Position numbers and translations under genes: made by a program | Origin: an uncultured Clostridia bacterium | GTDB taxonomy: Bacteria; Bacillota; Clostridia; Oscillospirales; Ruminococcaceae | Assembly: GCA_947383835.1 (NCBI GenBank) | Contig: CANDEV010000005.1 | Coordinates: 140,605-204,604 of the forward strand | Direction of reading: 5' to 3' | DNA length: 64,000 bases | Notes under the pieces: generated by a model | Databases searched by the model: none | The model's input: only the letters and a program-made list of their open reading frames with translations | Told to the model about the DNA's origin: nothing | Shown: positions 41,331-50,485 of the stretch, piece after piece | How positions within the stretch are numbered: the stretch's first letter is position 1 | Layout of the letters: each line of letters begins with the position of its first letter

Positions 41331-42074
41331 ATGTCAGGACATTCCAAATGGAATAACATCAAAAGAAAAAAGGAAGCCACAGACGGCGCAAGAGCCAAGA
41401 TATTCACTAAAATAGGACGTGAGATAACCGTCTGTGTTAAGGAGGGCGGCGGCGACCCAAACAATAACGCAAAGCTCCGCGACCTTATTGCAAAGGCTAA
41501 GGCGAACAACGTCCCCAACGACAATATCGACCGTGTAATTAAAAAAGCTGCGGGAGGCGGAGATAAAACAAACTACGAGGCAAACGTTTACGAGGGCTAC
41601 GGGCCCAACGGCGTTGCTGTAATTGTCGAGACCTTGACAGACAACAAAAACCGTACAGCCGGCGATATCCGCCACTATTTCGACAAATTCGGCGGAAATT
41701 TGGGTACTACAGGCTGCGTGTCCTTTATGTTCACAAGCAAAGGTATCATAGCTGCGGAAAACAACGGTCTTGACGAGGACAAGGTAATGGAGGACGTTTT
41801 CGACTTAGGCGCGTCCGATTTCTCCATGGAGGAGGACGTTATCGAGATCGAGACCGAGCCTGCCGACCTTGCGGCAGTCCGTGACGGACTTACCGAAAAG
41901 GGTTACAAGCTGATTTCAGCGGACATCGAGATGATACCTTCTACCTACACCACCCTTACCGACGAGGACTCTATAAAGAAGATGAACCTCCTGCTTGAAA
42001 ATCTTGAGGACAACGACGACGTTCAGAATGTTTACCACAACTGGGATATGCCAGAGGAAGAGGACGAAGACTGA
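41331..42074 (+). CDS. yebC: YebC/PmpR-family regulatory protein
   Basis: A 247-residue protein with the signature MSGHSKWNNIKRKKEATDGARAKIFTKIGREI at the start and NVYEGYGPNGVAVIVETLTDNKNRTAGDIRHYFDK. Family members are DNA- or ribosome-associated; recent work on YebC links it to translation of proline stretches. It appears independent of alaS, 54 bases later. AAGGAGAG precedes the ATG. Confidence 0.95.
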   Translation: MSGHSKWNNIKRKKEATDGARAKIFTKIGREITVCVKEGGGDPNNNAKLRDLIAKAKANNVPNDNIDRVIKKAAGGGDKTNYEANVYEGYGPNGVAVIVETLTDNKNRTAGDIRHYFDKFGGNLGTTGCVSFMFTSKGIIAAENNGLDEDKVMEDVFDLGASDFSMEEDVIEIETEPADLAAVRDGLTEKGYKLISADIEMIPSTYTTLTDEDSIKKMNLLLENLEDNDDVQNVYHNWDMPEEEDED

Positions 42075-42128
42075 TAGGCACGAGTTAAGAAAGCTTTTTC
42101 CAATTTATAGTAAAGGAAGTATTTTAAA

Positions 42129-44759
42129 ATGCAGTGGACAGGATTAAACGACCTTAGAGAAAAATATCTTTCATTTTTTGAAAGCAAAAATCACACAAGA
42201 ATGGCAAGTGCGTCCCTTATACCTCACGGGGACAACAGCTTGCTGCTTATCAACAGCGGCATGGCTCCGCTGAAAAAATTCTTTTTGGGACAGGAAACTC
42301 CTCCCAATGTAAGAGTTACAACGTGTCAGAAATGTATCCGTACTCCCGACATTGAGCGTGTGGGCAAGACCGCCCGTCACGGCACATATTTTGAAATGTT
42401 GGGCAACTTCTCATTCGGCGACTACTTCAAAAAAGAAGCAATTGCGTGGGCTTGGGAATTTCTTACGGGTGTTTTGGAAATCCCCGCGGACAGGCTTTGG
42501 ATAACCGTCTTTGAAAGCGATGACGAGGCGGAGCAGATTTGGATGAACGACATAGGCGTGCCAAAAGATAGAATAAAACGTCTCGGCAAAGCCGACAACT
42601 TTTGGGAACACGGCAGCGGTCCCTGCGGACCATGCTCCGAAATACATTTCGACAGGGGAGAAAGCTACGGTCCCTTTGAAAGCTTTGAACAGGCAAGCGA
42701 CTGCGACCGTATCATAGAGATATGGAATTTGGTATTCTCCCAGTTTGACAGCGACGGCAACGGCAATTACGCCGAAATGGCGCACAAGAATATTGACACG
42801 GGTATGGGTCTTGAAAGACTTGCCTGTGCAATGCAGGGCGTGGACAACCTTTTTGAGGTGGACACCGTTCAAAATATCATGAAGCACATCAGCAAAATTG
42901 CCGGCGTTGAATACAAGGCGGACGAGAAAAAGGACGTTTCCCTCCGCGTAATTACCGATCATATCAGAAGCACTACCTTTATGGTTGGGGACGGCGTAAC
43001 TCCCTCAAACAACGGCAGGGGCTATGTTCTGCGCCGTCTTTTGAGACGTGCGGCACGTCATGGCAGACTTTTGGGAATTACCAAGCCTTTCCTTTATGAA
43101 GTTGTGGATACGGTAATTGCTGAAAATGCCGCCGCTTACCCCGAATTGGAGGAGCGTAAGGCATACATTAAAAAGCTTATCAGAAGCGAGGAGGAAACCT
43201 TTGCCAAAACAATTGACAAGGGAATGGAAATCCTTACCGAAAAAATTGATGCGGTACTCAAAAATGGCGGTAAAACCTTAAGCGGCGATGATGCGTTCCT
43301 GCTCAGCGATACCTACGGTTTTCCCATTGATTTGACCATAGAAATTGCAGAGGAAAAGGACATTGAGGTCGATACCGAAAGGTACACCGAGTGCCTTAAC
43401 GAGCAGAAGAAAAAGGCTCGTGAGGATCACGATGCAAAGTCGGGTTCGTCCTGGGAGGACGGTACTCTTGCCGTTGGCTGTGAAGTAACTGACTTTACAG
43501 GCTATTCCTCAATGGAGGAACAGGCGAAAGTCCTTGCAATATTTGTGGACGGCGAAAGCGTAGAGACCGCAAACGACGGAGACGAAGCTGTAATAGTCCT
43601 TGATAAAACGCCTTTCTATGCGGAAAGCGGCGGACAGGTGGGCGACACGGGCGTTATCAGCGGGGCAATGACAGCCTTTGAGGTGTCCGATACAAAGAAG
43701 ATACACAGCGGTCATTTTCTTCATTTCGGAACGGCACAGGGTACTGTTTCTGTGGGCGACAGCGTAACGGCAGCTGTTGACAAGCAAAGACGCGCTTCGA
43801 TCATGCGCAACCATACTGCGGCTCACTTGCTTCAGGCGGCTCTGCGAAAGGTTCTTGGCGACCACGTTCATCAGGCGGGACAGCTTGTTGACGGCGAGAG
43901 AGTCCGTTTTGACTTCTCACATTTTGAGGCTGTAACTCCCGACGAGCTTAAAGAAATTGAGGGAATTGTCAACAAAAACATTTTGGACGCAATAAACGTC
44001 ACCATGACCGAAATGCCCATAGACGAAGCAAGAAAGCTTGGCGCAATGGCTCTGTTCGGTGAAAAATACGGCGACGTTGTACGTGTTGTGGACGTTAAGG
44101 AAACTTCAATAGAATTTTGCGGCGGAACTCATATCGACAACACCTCAAAAATCGGACTTTTCAAGATCGTTTCGGAAAATTCCGTTGCGGCAGGCGTAAG
44201 ACGTATCGAGGCTGTAACTGGTTCGGGAGTGCTTACTCTTATCGACGATTATAAGGATATTATTTCCAAATCTGCACAGGCTGTAAAAGCGCCAAACGCT
44301 GCGGAGCTTGTAACACGCTGCGGAGTTATTGCCGGCGAAGTCAAGACACTTGAAAAAGAGGTTGCAGACCTTAAAGGCAAAATTGCCGCTTCACAGCTTG
44401 ATGCGCTCTTTAACAGCGCGGTCACTGTCGGCTCTGTTCAAGTTATCACCGCAGTTTTGGAGGACACAGCTCCCGACGTGCTTAGAGCAATGGGTGATAA
44501 GATAAAGGACAAGTCCGCAAATGCCGTTGCAGTAATTGCAGCGGTAAACGGTACAAGCGGCTCTATAATATGCGTATGCGGCAAGGAAGCTGTTTCTGCT
44601 GGAGCGCACGCAGGGAAGATAGTCCAAAAGGTTTCCGCTCTTACGGGGGGAAAAGGCGGCGGACGTCCCGACAGCGCAATGTCAGGAATGGGCGACACCG
44701 CAAAGGCTAAGGAAGCTATTGCGGCGGCAAGCGGCATAGTTGCTGAATTTGTTAAATAA
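42129..44759 (+). CDS. alaS: Alanyl-tRNA synthetase
   Basis: An 876-residue class II synthetase. The catalytic domain (ESKNHTRMASASLIPHGDNSLLLINSGMAPLKKFFLG, ... GMGLERLACAMQG) is followed by the editing domain, with HTAAHLLQAALRKVLG and CGGTHIDNT giving the zinc ligands. The C-terminal C-Ala domain ends in GGRPDSAMSG. No T-box leader fits in the 54 bases upstream. AAAGGAAG precedes the ATG. Confidence 0.98.
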   Translation: MQWTGLNDLREKYLSFFESKNHTRMASASLIPHGDNSLLLINSGMAPLKKFFLGQETPPNVRVTTCQKCIRTPDIERVGKTARHGTYFEMLGNFSFGDYFKKEAIAWAWEFLTGVLEIPADRLWITVFESDDEAEQIWMNDIGVPKDRIKRLGKADNFWEHGSGPCGPCSEIHFDRGESYGPFESFEQASDCDRIIEIWNLVFSQFDSDGNGNYAEMAHKNIDTGMGLERLACAMQGVDNLFEVDTVQNIMKHISKIAGVEYKADEKKDVSLRVITDHIRSTTFMVGDGVTPSNNGRGYVLRRLLRRAARHGRLLGITKPFLYEVVDTVIAENAAAYPELEERKAYIKKLIRSEEETFAKTIDKGMEILTEKIDAVLKNGGKTLSGDDAFLLSDTYGFPIDLTIEIAEEKDIEVDTERYTECLNEQKKKAREDHDAKSGSSWEDGTLAVGCEVTDFTGYSSMEEQAKVLAIFVDGESVETANDGDEAVIVLDKTPFYAESGGQVGDTGVISGAMTAFEVSDTKKIHSGHFLHFGTAQGTVSVGDSVTAAVDKQRRASIMRNHTAAHLLQAALRKVLGDHVHQAGQLVDGERVRFDFSHFEAVTPDELKEIEGIVNKNILDAINVTMTEMPIDEARKLGAMALFGEKYGDVVRVVDVKETSIEFCGGTHIDNTSKIGLFKIVSENSVAAGVRRIEAVTGSGVLTLIDDYKDIISKSAQAVKAPNAAELVTRCGVIAGEVKTLEKEVADLKGKIAASQLDALFNSAVTVGSVQVITAVLEDTAPDVLRAMGDKIKDKSANAVAVIAAVNGTSGSIICVCGKEAVSAGAHAGKIVQKVSALTGGKGGGRPDSAMSGMGDTAKAKEAIAAASGIVAEFVK

Positions 44760-44781
44760 TTACAATTAAGGAGAATTTGCA

Positions 44782-45126
44782 ATGGAAGATTGTCTTTTCT
44801 GTAAAATCATAGCCGGCGAGATACCAAGCGCAAAGGTGTATGAAGACGAATTTGTCTACGCCTTTAAGGACATTAACCCTCTTGCTCCCGTTCATATTTT
44901 AGTAGTTCCCAAAAATCACATTTCGGGAGCAAACGAGATAACTGCGGAAAATTCCGCAGTAGTCTCAAAAATTTTTGAAGCTGCGGCTAAGATCGCCAAG
45001 GAGCAGGGAATTGCCGAGGACGGTTTCAGAATCGTCACAAACTACGGTGAAAACGGCTGTCAGAGCGTTAAACATCTGCATTTTCATATTTTGGGCGGCA
45101 GAAAGCTTGACGTTACAATGGGTTAA
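44782..45126 (+). CDS. HIT-family hydrolase, HinT-like
   Basis: A 114-residue protein with the histidine triad KHLHFHILGGRKL and the upstream CLFCKIIAGEIPSAKVYEDEFVYAFKDINP. HinT enzymes cleave AMP-lysine and other phosphoramidates. AAGGAG precedes the ATG, 22 bases after alaS. Confidence 0.95.
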   Translation: MEDCLFCKIIAGEIPSAKVYEDEFVYAFKDINPLAPVHILVVPKNHISGANEITAENSAVVSKIFEAAAKIAKEQGIAEDGFRIVTNYGENGCQSVKHLHFHILGGRKLDVTMG

Positions 45127-45145
45127 TTGAAAGGGCTGGATTAAA

Positions 45146-47245
45146 ATGGTGCGGAAAATGGCTTATATAGGCTCGTCCTATTTGATTGGGCTGTTTTTCG
45201 CATCATTTTTAGATATTGGAGCAAATATACTTGCCTCTGTTTCGGCAATTGTTGTTTCCGTAACGGTATTGATTTTGTTCGGGAGAAAGTCGGTTAAAGT
45301 TTCCGTATGTATTATCAGTGCAGCCTTTGCAATGCTTCTGTACGGCTTGTACGATTGCTTTGTGTACAGAAATATTGTTAAGTACGACGGCTGCGAGGTA
45401 GAGATAAACGGCGTTATAACTGACTACAGCGAATACGGCGGAGATAAAACCGCATACACAGTAAAAGGTGTGATCAACGGTGATGTTACAGCGGCGGTAA
45501 GCTGCTACACAAACAGTACCTATGCTGAAATAGGCGACAGCGTAACGATCCGCGGAACTGCCGCAATGCTGAAAAACAGTTACACCTTTCCTGCCAAGGA
45601 CTACTATAAGGCAAAGGGGATATTTCTGCGTATAAACAAGGTCAAAAACTTTGAATACACGTCCAGCAAGGGCTTTTCCGCAAAGCGGACTTTGTACGCT
45701 TATCGAGATAAAATAATAGGAGTTATCGGCAGTAATATGAATACCGACGGCAAGGCGGTCATGGAAGCAATGCTTTTCGGCGACAAATCAGAGCTTGAAA
45801 GCTCGCAGAAAACTCTTATGTACCGCGCGGGAATAGGTCACCTTATGGCTGTTTCGGGAGTACATCTTTCGGTGGTTTGTTCATTTTTCTGGATATTCCT
45901 TTCACGGCTGCCATTTAACAAATATTTACGCTTCGGGCTTTTGTTGGTACCTATGCTATGCTTCACGGCAATGGCGGGGTTTTCCAATTCGGTGATCAGG
46001 TCGGCGGTGATGATGACAATTGTTTACGGCGCAAGCCTTTTCAGACGGCGTGCGGACGTTTTCAATTCCCTGGGAATATCTGTAATAATTCTTACGATAT
46101 TAACGCCCTTTGCCGTTCGGGACGCTTCATTTCTGCTTTCAGTGGGCGGTGTTTTTGCCATAGGCGTTGCCGCTCCCGCGATTATCAGAGTGATAGAGCA
46201 AAAGCGTGAGCTTGGAAATTTCACAAAGTCGATAGTTACTTCGGTCTGCGTGACGTTAATGATTTTCCCCGTAACAATACTGTTTTTTGATGAAGTTTCG
46301 GTAATGTCGCCGCTTTCGAACCTGCTGCTGATGCCGCTTTGCGAGCTTATACTTGTGGGCGGGATAATCGTTGCCCTAACCGGCGGAGTATCTGTTATTG
46401 CCGTTCCTGTGCTTAAAATCTGCGAAGCATTATGCGGCATGGTACTTATGGTCTCAAAATTTATCGGCAGGCTGCACTTTTCCTACATTCCGCTTGGCAG
46501 CGATTTTGTAAAGCTTTCCGCGGCATTTTCGGTAATTCTGGTCGCCGCGTTATTTTTGATGACAAGAAAAGCGGAGATAACGGCGGCAGCGGCGGCGGTT
46601 GTTCTGATGTTTGCAATTGTTTCGGTAAATCTGTACAGGCTTGTTTCGACGGACGTATCCGCCGCGGTTTTTCGGGACGGAAGCAGCGCCGCCGCAGTCG
46701 TACATTACGGCAAATCCGCGTCGATCATAGACTTTGACGGAGGGGGAGCTGCTTCATCTGCTGTAAAGTATCTTAACAGGAACGGTATTTACAAAATTGA
46801 TTGCCTTATCTTAAATTCCGGAGCAAACACGTCCCTGCCCATATACAATGAAGCCTTGGAGCTTTTTGACTTGTCGGCGGTAATGCTTCCGGAAAGGGAT
46901 AAATCTCTCGCTGCGGGCGACTGTTACTTTTATAATGACAGTCAGTATTTCGACGCTTCGGACTGCACAATATATTTTTACAATGAAAGCGTAATAAAAA
47001 TCAGGTGCAGAGACAATGACATAATATTTTATACCGCCGATTCGGAATACGATTTTCCCGACAGCTGCTCAGCCGCTGTAAGATACGACGGGACAAGCAG
47101 CGATATTGACCCCGACTGCGGAATTATAGCGGTTATGAACGAAAAGGGCGAAGCCGTAGCGGTAAAGGACAGAACAGTCTATATCGGCGAAAACGTAAGG
47201 ATAACTGTGAACGGCAATGGAGCGATAAGCTCCGAAGCTTTGTAA
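45146..47245 (+). CDS. comEC: ComEC/Rec2 DNA-uptake channel with degenerate MBL domain
   Basis: A 699-residue protein. An N-terminal membrane pair and OB-like segment (VEINGVITDYSEYGGDKTAYTVKGV) precede the competence core with about eight helices (YRAGIGHLMAVSGVHLSVVCSFFW). The C-terminal 200 residues match the ComEC metallo-beta-lactamase-like domain in order (SASIIDFDGGG..., YLNRNGIYKIDCLILNSGANTS). The usual THxDxDH metal site reads NSGANTS, so it should not bind metal. The start could be 45146 or 45158. Confidence 0.87.
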   Translation: MVRKMAYIGSSYLIGLFFASFLDIGANILASVSAIVVSVTVLILFGRKSVKVSVCIISAAFAMLLYGLYDCFVYRNIVKYDGCEVEINGVITDYSEYGGDKTAYTVKGVINGDVTAAVSCYTNSTYAEIGDSVTIRGTAAMLKNSYTFPAKDYYKAKGIFLRINKVKNFEYTSSKGFSAKRTLYAYRDKIIGVIGSNMNTDGKAVMEAMLFGDKSELESSQKTLMYRAGIGHLMAVSGVHLSVVCSFFWIFLSRLPFNKYLRFGLLLVPMLCFTAMAGFSNSVIRSAVMMTIVYGASLFRRRADVFNSLGISVIILTILTPFAVRDASFLLSVGGVFAIGVAAPAIIRVIEQKRELGNFTKSIVTSVCVTLMIFPVTILFFDEVSVMSPLSNLLLMPLCELILVGGIIVALTGGVSVIAVPVLKICEALCGMVLMVSKFIGRLHFSYIPLGSDFVKLSAAFSVILVAALFLMTRKAEITAAAAAVVLMFAIVSVNLYRLVSTDVSAAVFRDGSSAAAVVHYGKSASIIDFDGGGAASSAVKYLNRNGIYKIDCLILNSGANTSLPIYNEALELFDLSAVMLPERDKSLAAGDCYFYNDSQYFDASDCTIYFYNESVIKIRCRDNDIIFYTADSEYDFPDSCSAAVRYDGTSSDIDPDCGIIAVMNEKGEAVAVKDRTVYIGENVRITVNGNGAISSEAL

Positions 47246-48312
47246 TGAAAGGAATGAAAGCAGTGGCTGCTGTAACGGAAAACGATTTAAAAACCGCCAT
47301 AAAAAACCGTCAGTTTAAAAATGCGTACTACTTTTACGGCAAGGATATATCTGCAATTGAAGCTTATACAAAAAATCTTGTTTCAAGAATTGTCGATAAG
47401 GAAAATGCGGACTATAATCTGCACAGTTTTGACGGAAAGACCTTTGACCTTGATCTATTTTCAGACGCCTGCGACGGACTTCCTGTTTTTGCGGAGTATG
47501 TCTGCTGCACAGTTTGCGATATGAACGCCGAGTCCTTAAACGCGGACAGCCTGAACAATATTGTTTCAATTATCGGAAATCTTCCCGAAAGTACTATATT
47601 GATTTTTTACTATACCTCCGTGGACGTTACCGACGGAAAGAAATATCCCACAGCCAAAAATAAAAAGCTTATGGACGCTGTGAATAAAGTCGGCGGAGTC
47701 TGTAATTTTGCTCTGAAAACTCCCGCAGCTCTCTCAAAGGAGATAATGGCTAAGGTATCAAAGGCGGGCTGCGGAATTTCACGGGACGCAGCGGTGTTTC
47801 TTGCGGAGCAGTGTCTGTGCAATACTCTGATGATAGAAAACGAGATAGACAAGCTTACCGCTTACGCTCAAGGCAACGAAATAACTGTAGATACTGTCCG
47901 AATTCTTTCACCGAGGCAGATAGAAACAACTTCATTTGACCTTGCAAGGGCGATAACACGAATGGATTCAGTAACCGCAATGAGGCTTCTGAACGACCTT
48001 ACCGAAGAAAAAACAGAGCCTATTTCCATTCTTTATGCGGTAACGGGTAATATGCTGGACTTGTACCGCGCGAGAACTGCAATGTCCTGCGGAAAAAGTC
48101 CCGAGGACGTAAAGACGGATTTCGGCTACAGCAAGGTACTTTCATTCCGCGTCGATAACGCTTTCAGAGACGTGAACCGTATTTCAATGCCCCATATAAG
48201 AATGTGCATGAAAGTCCTTGCGGAAACAGACAGCGCAATGAAGTCTACCAAAACGCCGCCTCAAACTCTTTTGGAGGAAGCGGTGGTAAAAATGCTTTCA
48301 TTCAGAGATTAA
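47245..48312 (+). CDS. holA: DNA polymerase III delta subunit
   Basis: A 355-residue clamp-loader subunit. N-terminal NAYYFYGKDISAIEAYTKNLV and the AAA+-like fold without a P-loop, with ...CLCNTLMIENEIDKLTAYA and ARAITRMDSVTAMRLLNDLTEEKTEPISILYAVTGNMLDLYRAR in the collar-forming C-terminus, match HolA. It opens the beta clamp in the replisome. The ATG at 47245 overlaps the comEC stop by one base; an alternative GTG start lies at 47263. Confidence 0.92.
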   Translation: MKGMKAVAAVTENDLKTAIKNRQFKNAYYFYGKDISAIEAYTKNLVSRIVDKENADYNLHSFDGKTFDLDLFSDACDGLPVFAEYVCCTVCDMNAESLNADSLNNIVSIIGNLPESTILIFYYTSVDVTDGKKYPTAKNKKLMDAVNKVGGVCNFALKTPAALSKEIMAKVSKAGCGISRDAAVFLAEQCLCNTLMIENEIDKLTAYAQGNEITVDTVRILSPRQIETTSFDLARAITRMDSVTAMRLLNDLTEEKTEPISILYAVTGNMLDLYRARTAMSCGKSPEDVKTDFGYSKVLSFRVDNAFRDVNRISMPHIRMCMKVLAETDSAMKSTKTPPQTLLEEAVVKMLSFRD

Positions 48313-48323
48313 AAGGAGAAAAT

Positions 48324-48920
48324 ATGCTGCATTTAAAGGAAGCCGTCATTGTGGAGGGCAAATATGACAAAATAAAGCTAAGCTCCATTGTGGACGCGGT
48401 AATAATCCCCACCAACGGCTTTACCGTTTTCAAGGACAGGGAAACTCTTGAAATTATACGATATTTTGCCGCCAAAACGGGAATAATAATCCTGACCGAT
48501 TCTGACGCGGCAGGATTTAAGATACGCTCGTTCTTAAAAGGAGCGATAAAAAACGGAAAAATCACAAACGTCTACGTTCCCGATATTTTCGGCAAGGAAA
48601 AGCGTAAAGCCGCCCCGTCCAAGGAGGGTAAGCTTGGAGTAGAGGGCATTGAAAAGGAAATTATCCTCGAAGCCTTCCGAAAGGCGGGAATTACAGCCGA
48701 CGACAAGGAGGAGCTTACCGACCCCATAACAAGGCTTGACCTTTACGAGTGCGGTTTCAGCGGAGGTAAAAATTCCTCCGAAAAACGAAGAAAGCTTCTT
48801 GCGGAGCTGGAGCTTCCTGAGCTTTTGACTGCAAAGGGAATGACGGATATACTCAATACATTGATGACAAGGCAGGAATTTTACGCTCTTGCCGAAAAAA
48901 TAAATAACGGTGGTGAATAG
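48324..48920 (+). CDS. rnmV: RNase M5-like Toprim protein
   Basis: A 198-residue protein. The Toprim domain shows EAVIVEGKYDKIKL (catalytic Glu) and IIILTDSDAAGFKIRSFL (DxD). GKLGVEGIEKE and the C-terminal YECGFSGGKNSSEKRRKLLAELELP match RNase M5, which matures 5S rRNA. It could instead be a diverged relative (the DUF4093 group) with another RNA substrate. AAAAGGAG precedes ATG 48324. It lies 11 bases after holA and 4 bases before the MBOAT gene. Confidence 0.8.
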   Translation: MLHLKEAVIVEGKYDKIKLSSIVDAVIIPTNGFTVFKDRETLEIIRYFAAKTGIIILTDSDAAGFKIRSFLKGAIKNGKITNVYVPDIFGKEKRKAAPSKEGKLGVEGIEKEIILEAFRKAGITADDKEELTDPITRLDLYECGFSGGKNSSEKRRKLLAELELPELLTAKGMTDILNTLMTRQEFYALAEKINNGGE

Positions 48921-48924
48921 CCGA

Positions 48925-50430
48925 ATGGTCTTTTCAAGTCTGACTTTTTTATATTATTTTTTGCCGGCAGTGCTTATTGTGTACGTCTTTCTGCCAAACA
49001 GGATAAATGTGTCCCGAAAAGGCGGAAAAGCTCTGACGATACCTGCAAGAAATCTTTTGATACTGCTTACTGGATTTTTCTTTTACGCCTGGGGAGAGCC
49101 GTTTTATGTTGTAATAATGCTGCTTTCCACCCTCATTGACTATACTGCGGGACGGTTCATGCACAAATATGACAGCAATCAGAAAATAAGGACGGTATGT
49201 CTTATAGTTTCCGTCTGCATGAATATCGGCTTGCTGGCGGTTTTCAAGTACAGCGACTTTATTTTCGATACGATAAATTCCGTTTTCGGCTCGGACATAA
49301 CAAATCCCGTAATTCTCGTCAACCGCTTTATAAACGACAACGTTTACAATTTCGGGCTAAGCGAAAGCAGGGTAGCTCTGCCGATAGGCATTTCGTTCTA
49401 CACCTTTCAGAGTATGTCCTACACCATTGATCTTTATATGCGAAACATCAAAGTGCAGAAAAGCTTTATCGGATTTACCTCTTATGTAACTCTTTTCCCG
49501 CAGATAGTGGCAGGTCCCATAGTACGCTACGAGGACGTTGCCGCCGAAATTGAAGAGCGTACCGTAAACATCAACAAGATAAGCGAGGGAATAGGTACGT
49601 TTGTAAAGGGACTTGCCAAAAAAGTCCTGCTTGCCAACAATATCGGAATAATTTGGACGCAGATAAAAGCCATGGACTACACAGCCATGAGCGCTGCCAC
49701 CGCATGGATAGGAATACTTGCCTTTACATTTCAGATATATTTTGATTTTTCAGGCTACTCCGATATGGCGGTGGGACTGGGCAAAATGCTGGGCTTTAAC
49801 TTCCCGAAAAACTTTGACCACCCGTATCTTTCCAAAAGCATAAGCGAGTTTTGGCGCAGGTGGCATATCACCCTCGGCACATGGTTCAGAGAGTACGTTT
49901 ATATTCCCTTGGGCGGCAACAGAAGGGGTTTGCCGAAAACTCTCCGCAACCTTATCATTGTTTGGGGACTTACAGGTCTTTGGCACGGCGCAAGCTGGAA
50001 TTTCGTATTGTGGGGACTTTATTTCGGCGTACTGATAATAATAGAGCGTCTCGGCTGGGGAAAAATTTTGGAGAAACTCCCAAAAGCGGTAAGTATGCTT
50101 TATACGTTCCTGCTTGTGGTGTTCGGCTGGGTGTTGTTCGACACAAACACGTTAGGGGACGCGGGACGGTTTATCGGAGCAATGTTCGGTGCAGGCGGTT
50201 CTCTTGCGGACAGCACGTCCTCCTATATGTTCTTTACAAATATTGTAATTTTTATTCTCTGTATTTTCGCCTCAACCGACTTGTTTGAGCGTATCAAACG
50301 GTTTGCATATAAACACTATCAAAAAGTGTGCGCCTATTCTTATCCCGTTATAATTGCGGCGGTGCTGCTTCTGTGCACGTCCTATCTTGTAAATGCGACG
50401 TACAACCCGTTCCTGTATTTTAGATTTTAG
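48925..50430 (+). CDS. MBOAT-family O-acyltransferase, AlgI-like
   Basis: A 501-residue integral membrane enzyme with about 11 helices. Motifs include PLPIGISFYTFQSMSYTIDLY, SEFWRRWHITLGTWFREYVYIPLGGNR and LTGLWHGASWNFVLWGLYFG, which holds the MBOAT catalytic His. Such proteins pass acyl groups through the membrane to an extracellular acetyltransferase partner. The adjacent DHHW protein is the likely partner, as in AlgI/AlgJ-AlgX systems that acetylate exported polysaccharide. ATG 48925 has GGTGG upstream. Confidence 0.9.
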   Translation: MVFSSLTFLYYFLPAVLIVYVFLPNRINVSRKGGKALTIPARNLLILLTGFFFYAWGEPFYVVIMLLSTLIDYTAGRFMHKYDSNQKIRTVCLIVSVCMNIGLLAVFKYSDFIFDTINSVFGSDITNPVILVNRFINDNVYNFGLSESRVALPIGISFYTFQSMSYTIDLYMRNIKVQKSFIGFTSYVTLFPQIVAGPIVRYEDVAAEIEERTVNINKISEGIGTFVKGLAKKVLLANNIGIIWTQIKAMDYTAMSAATAWIGILAFTFQIYFDFSGYSDMAVGLGKMLGFNFPKNFDHPYLSKSISEFWRRWHITLGTWFREYVYIPLGGNRRGLPKTLRNLIIVWGLTGLWHGASWNFVLWGLYFGVLIIIERLGWGKILEKLPKAVSMLYTFLLVVFGWVLFDTNTLGDAGRFIGAMFGAGGSLADSTSSYMFFTNIVIFILCIFASTDLFERIKRFAYKHYQKVCAYSYPVIIAAVLLLCTSYLVNATYNPFLYFRF

Positions 50431-50485
50431 CGGGCGAGTAAGTGAATGAGAAACCTATACTCTCAAAGGAGATGAGTACCAAATA

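Noticed and set aside
42075..42128. Possible T-box leader for alaS
   Set aside because: Only 54 bases lie between yebC and alaS, and no T-box motif or specifier structure is present.
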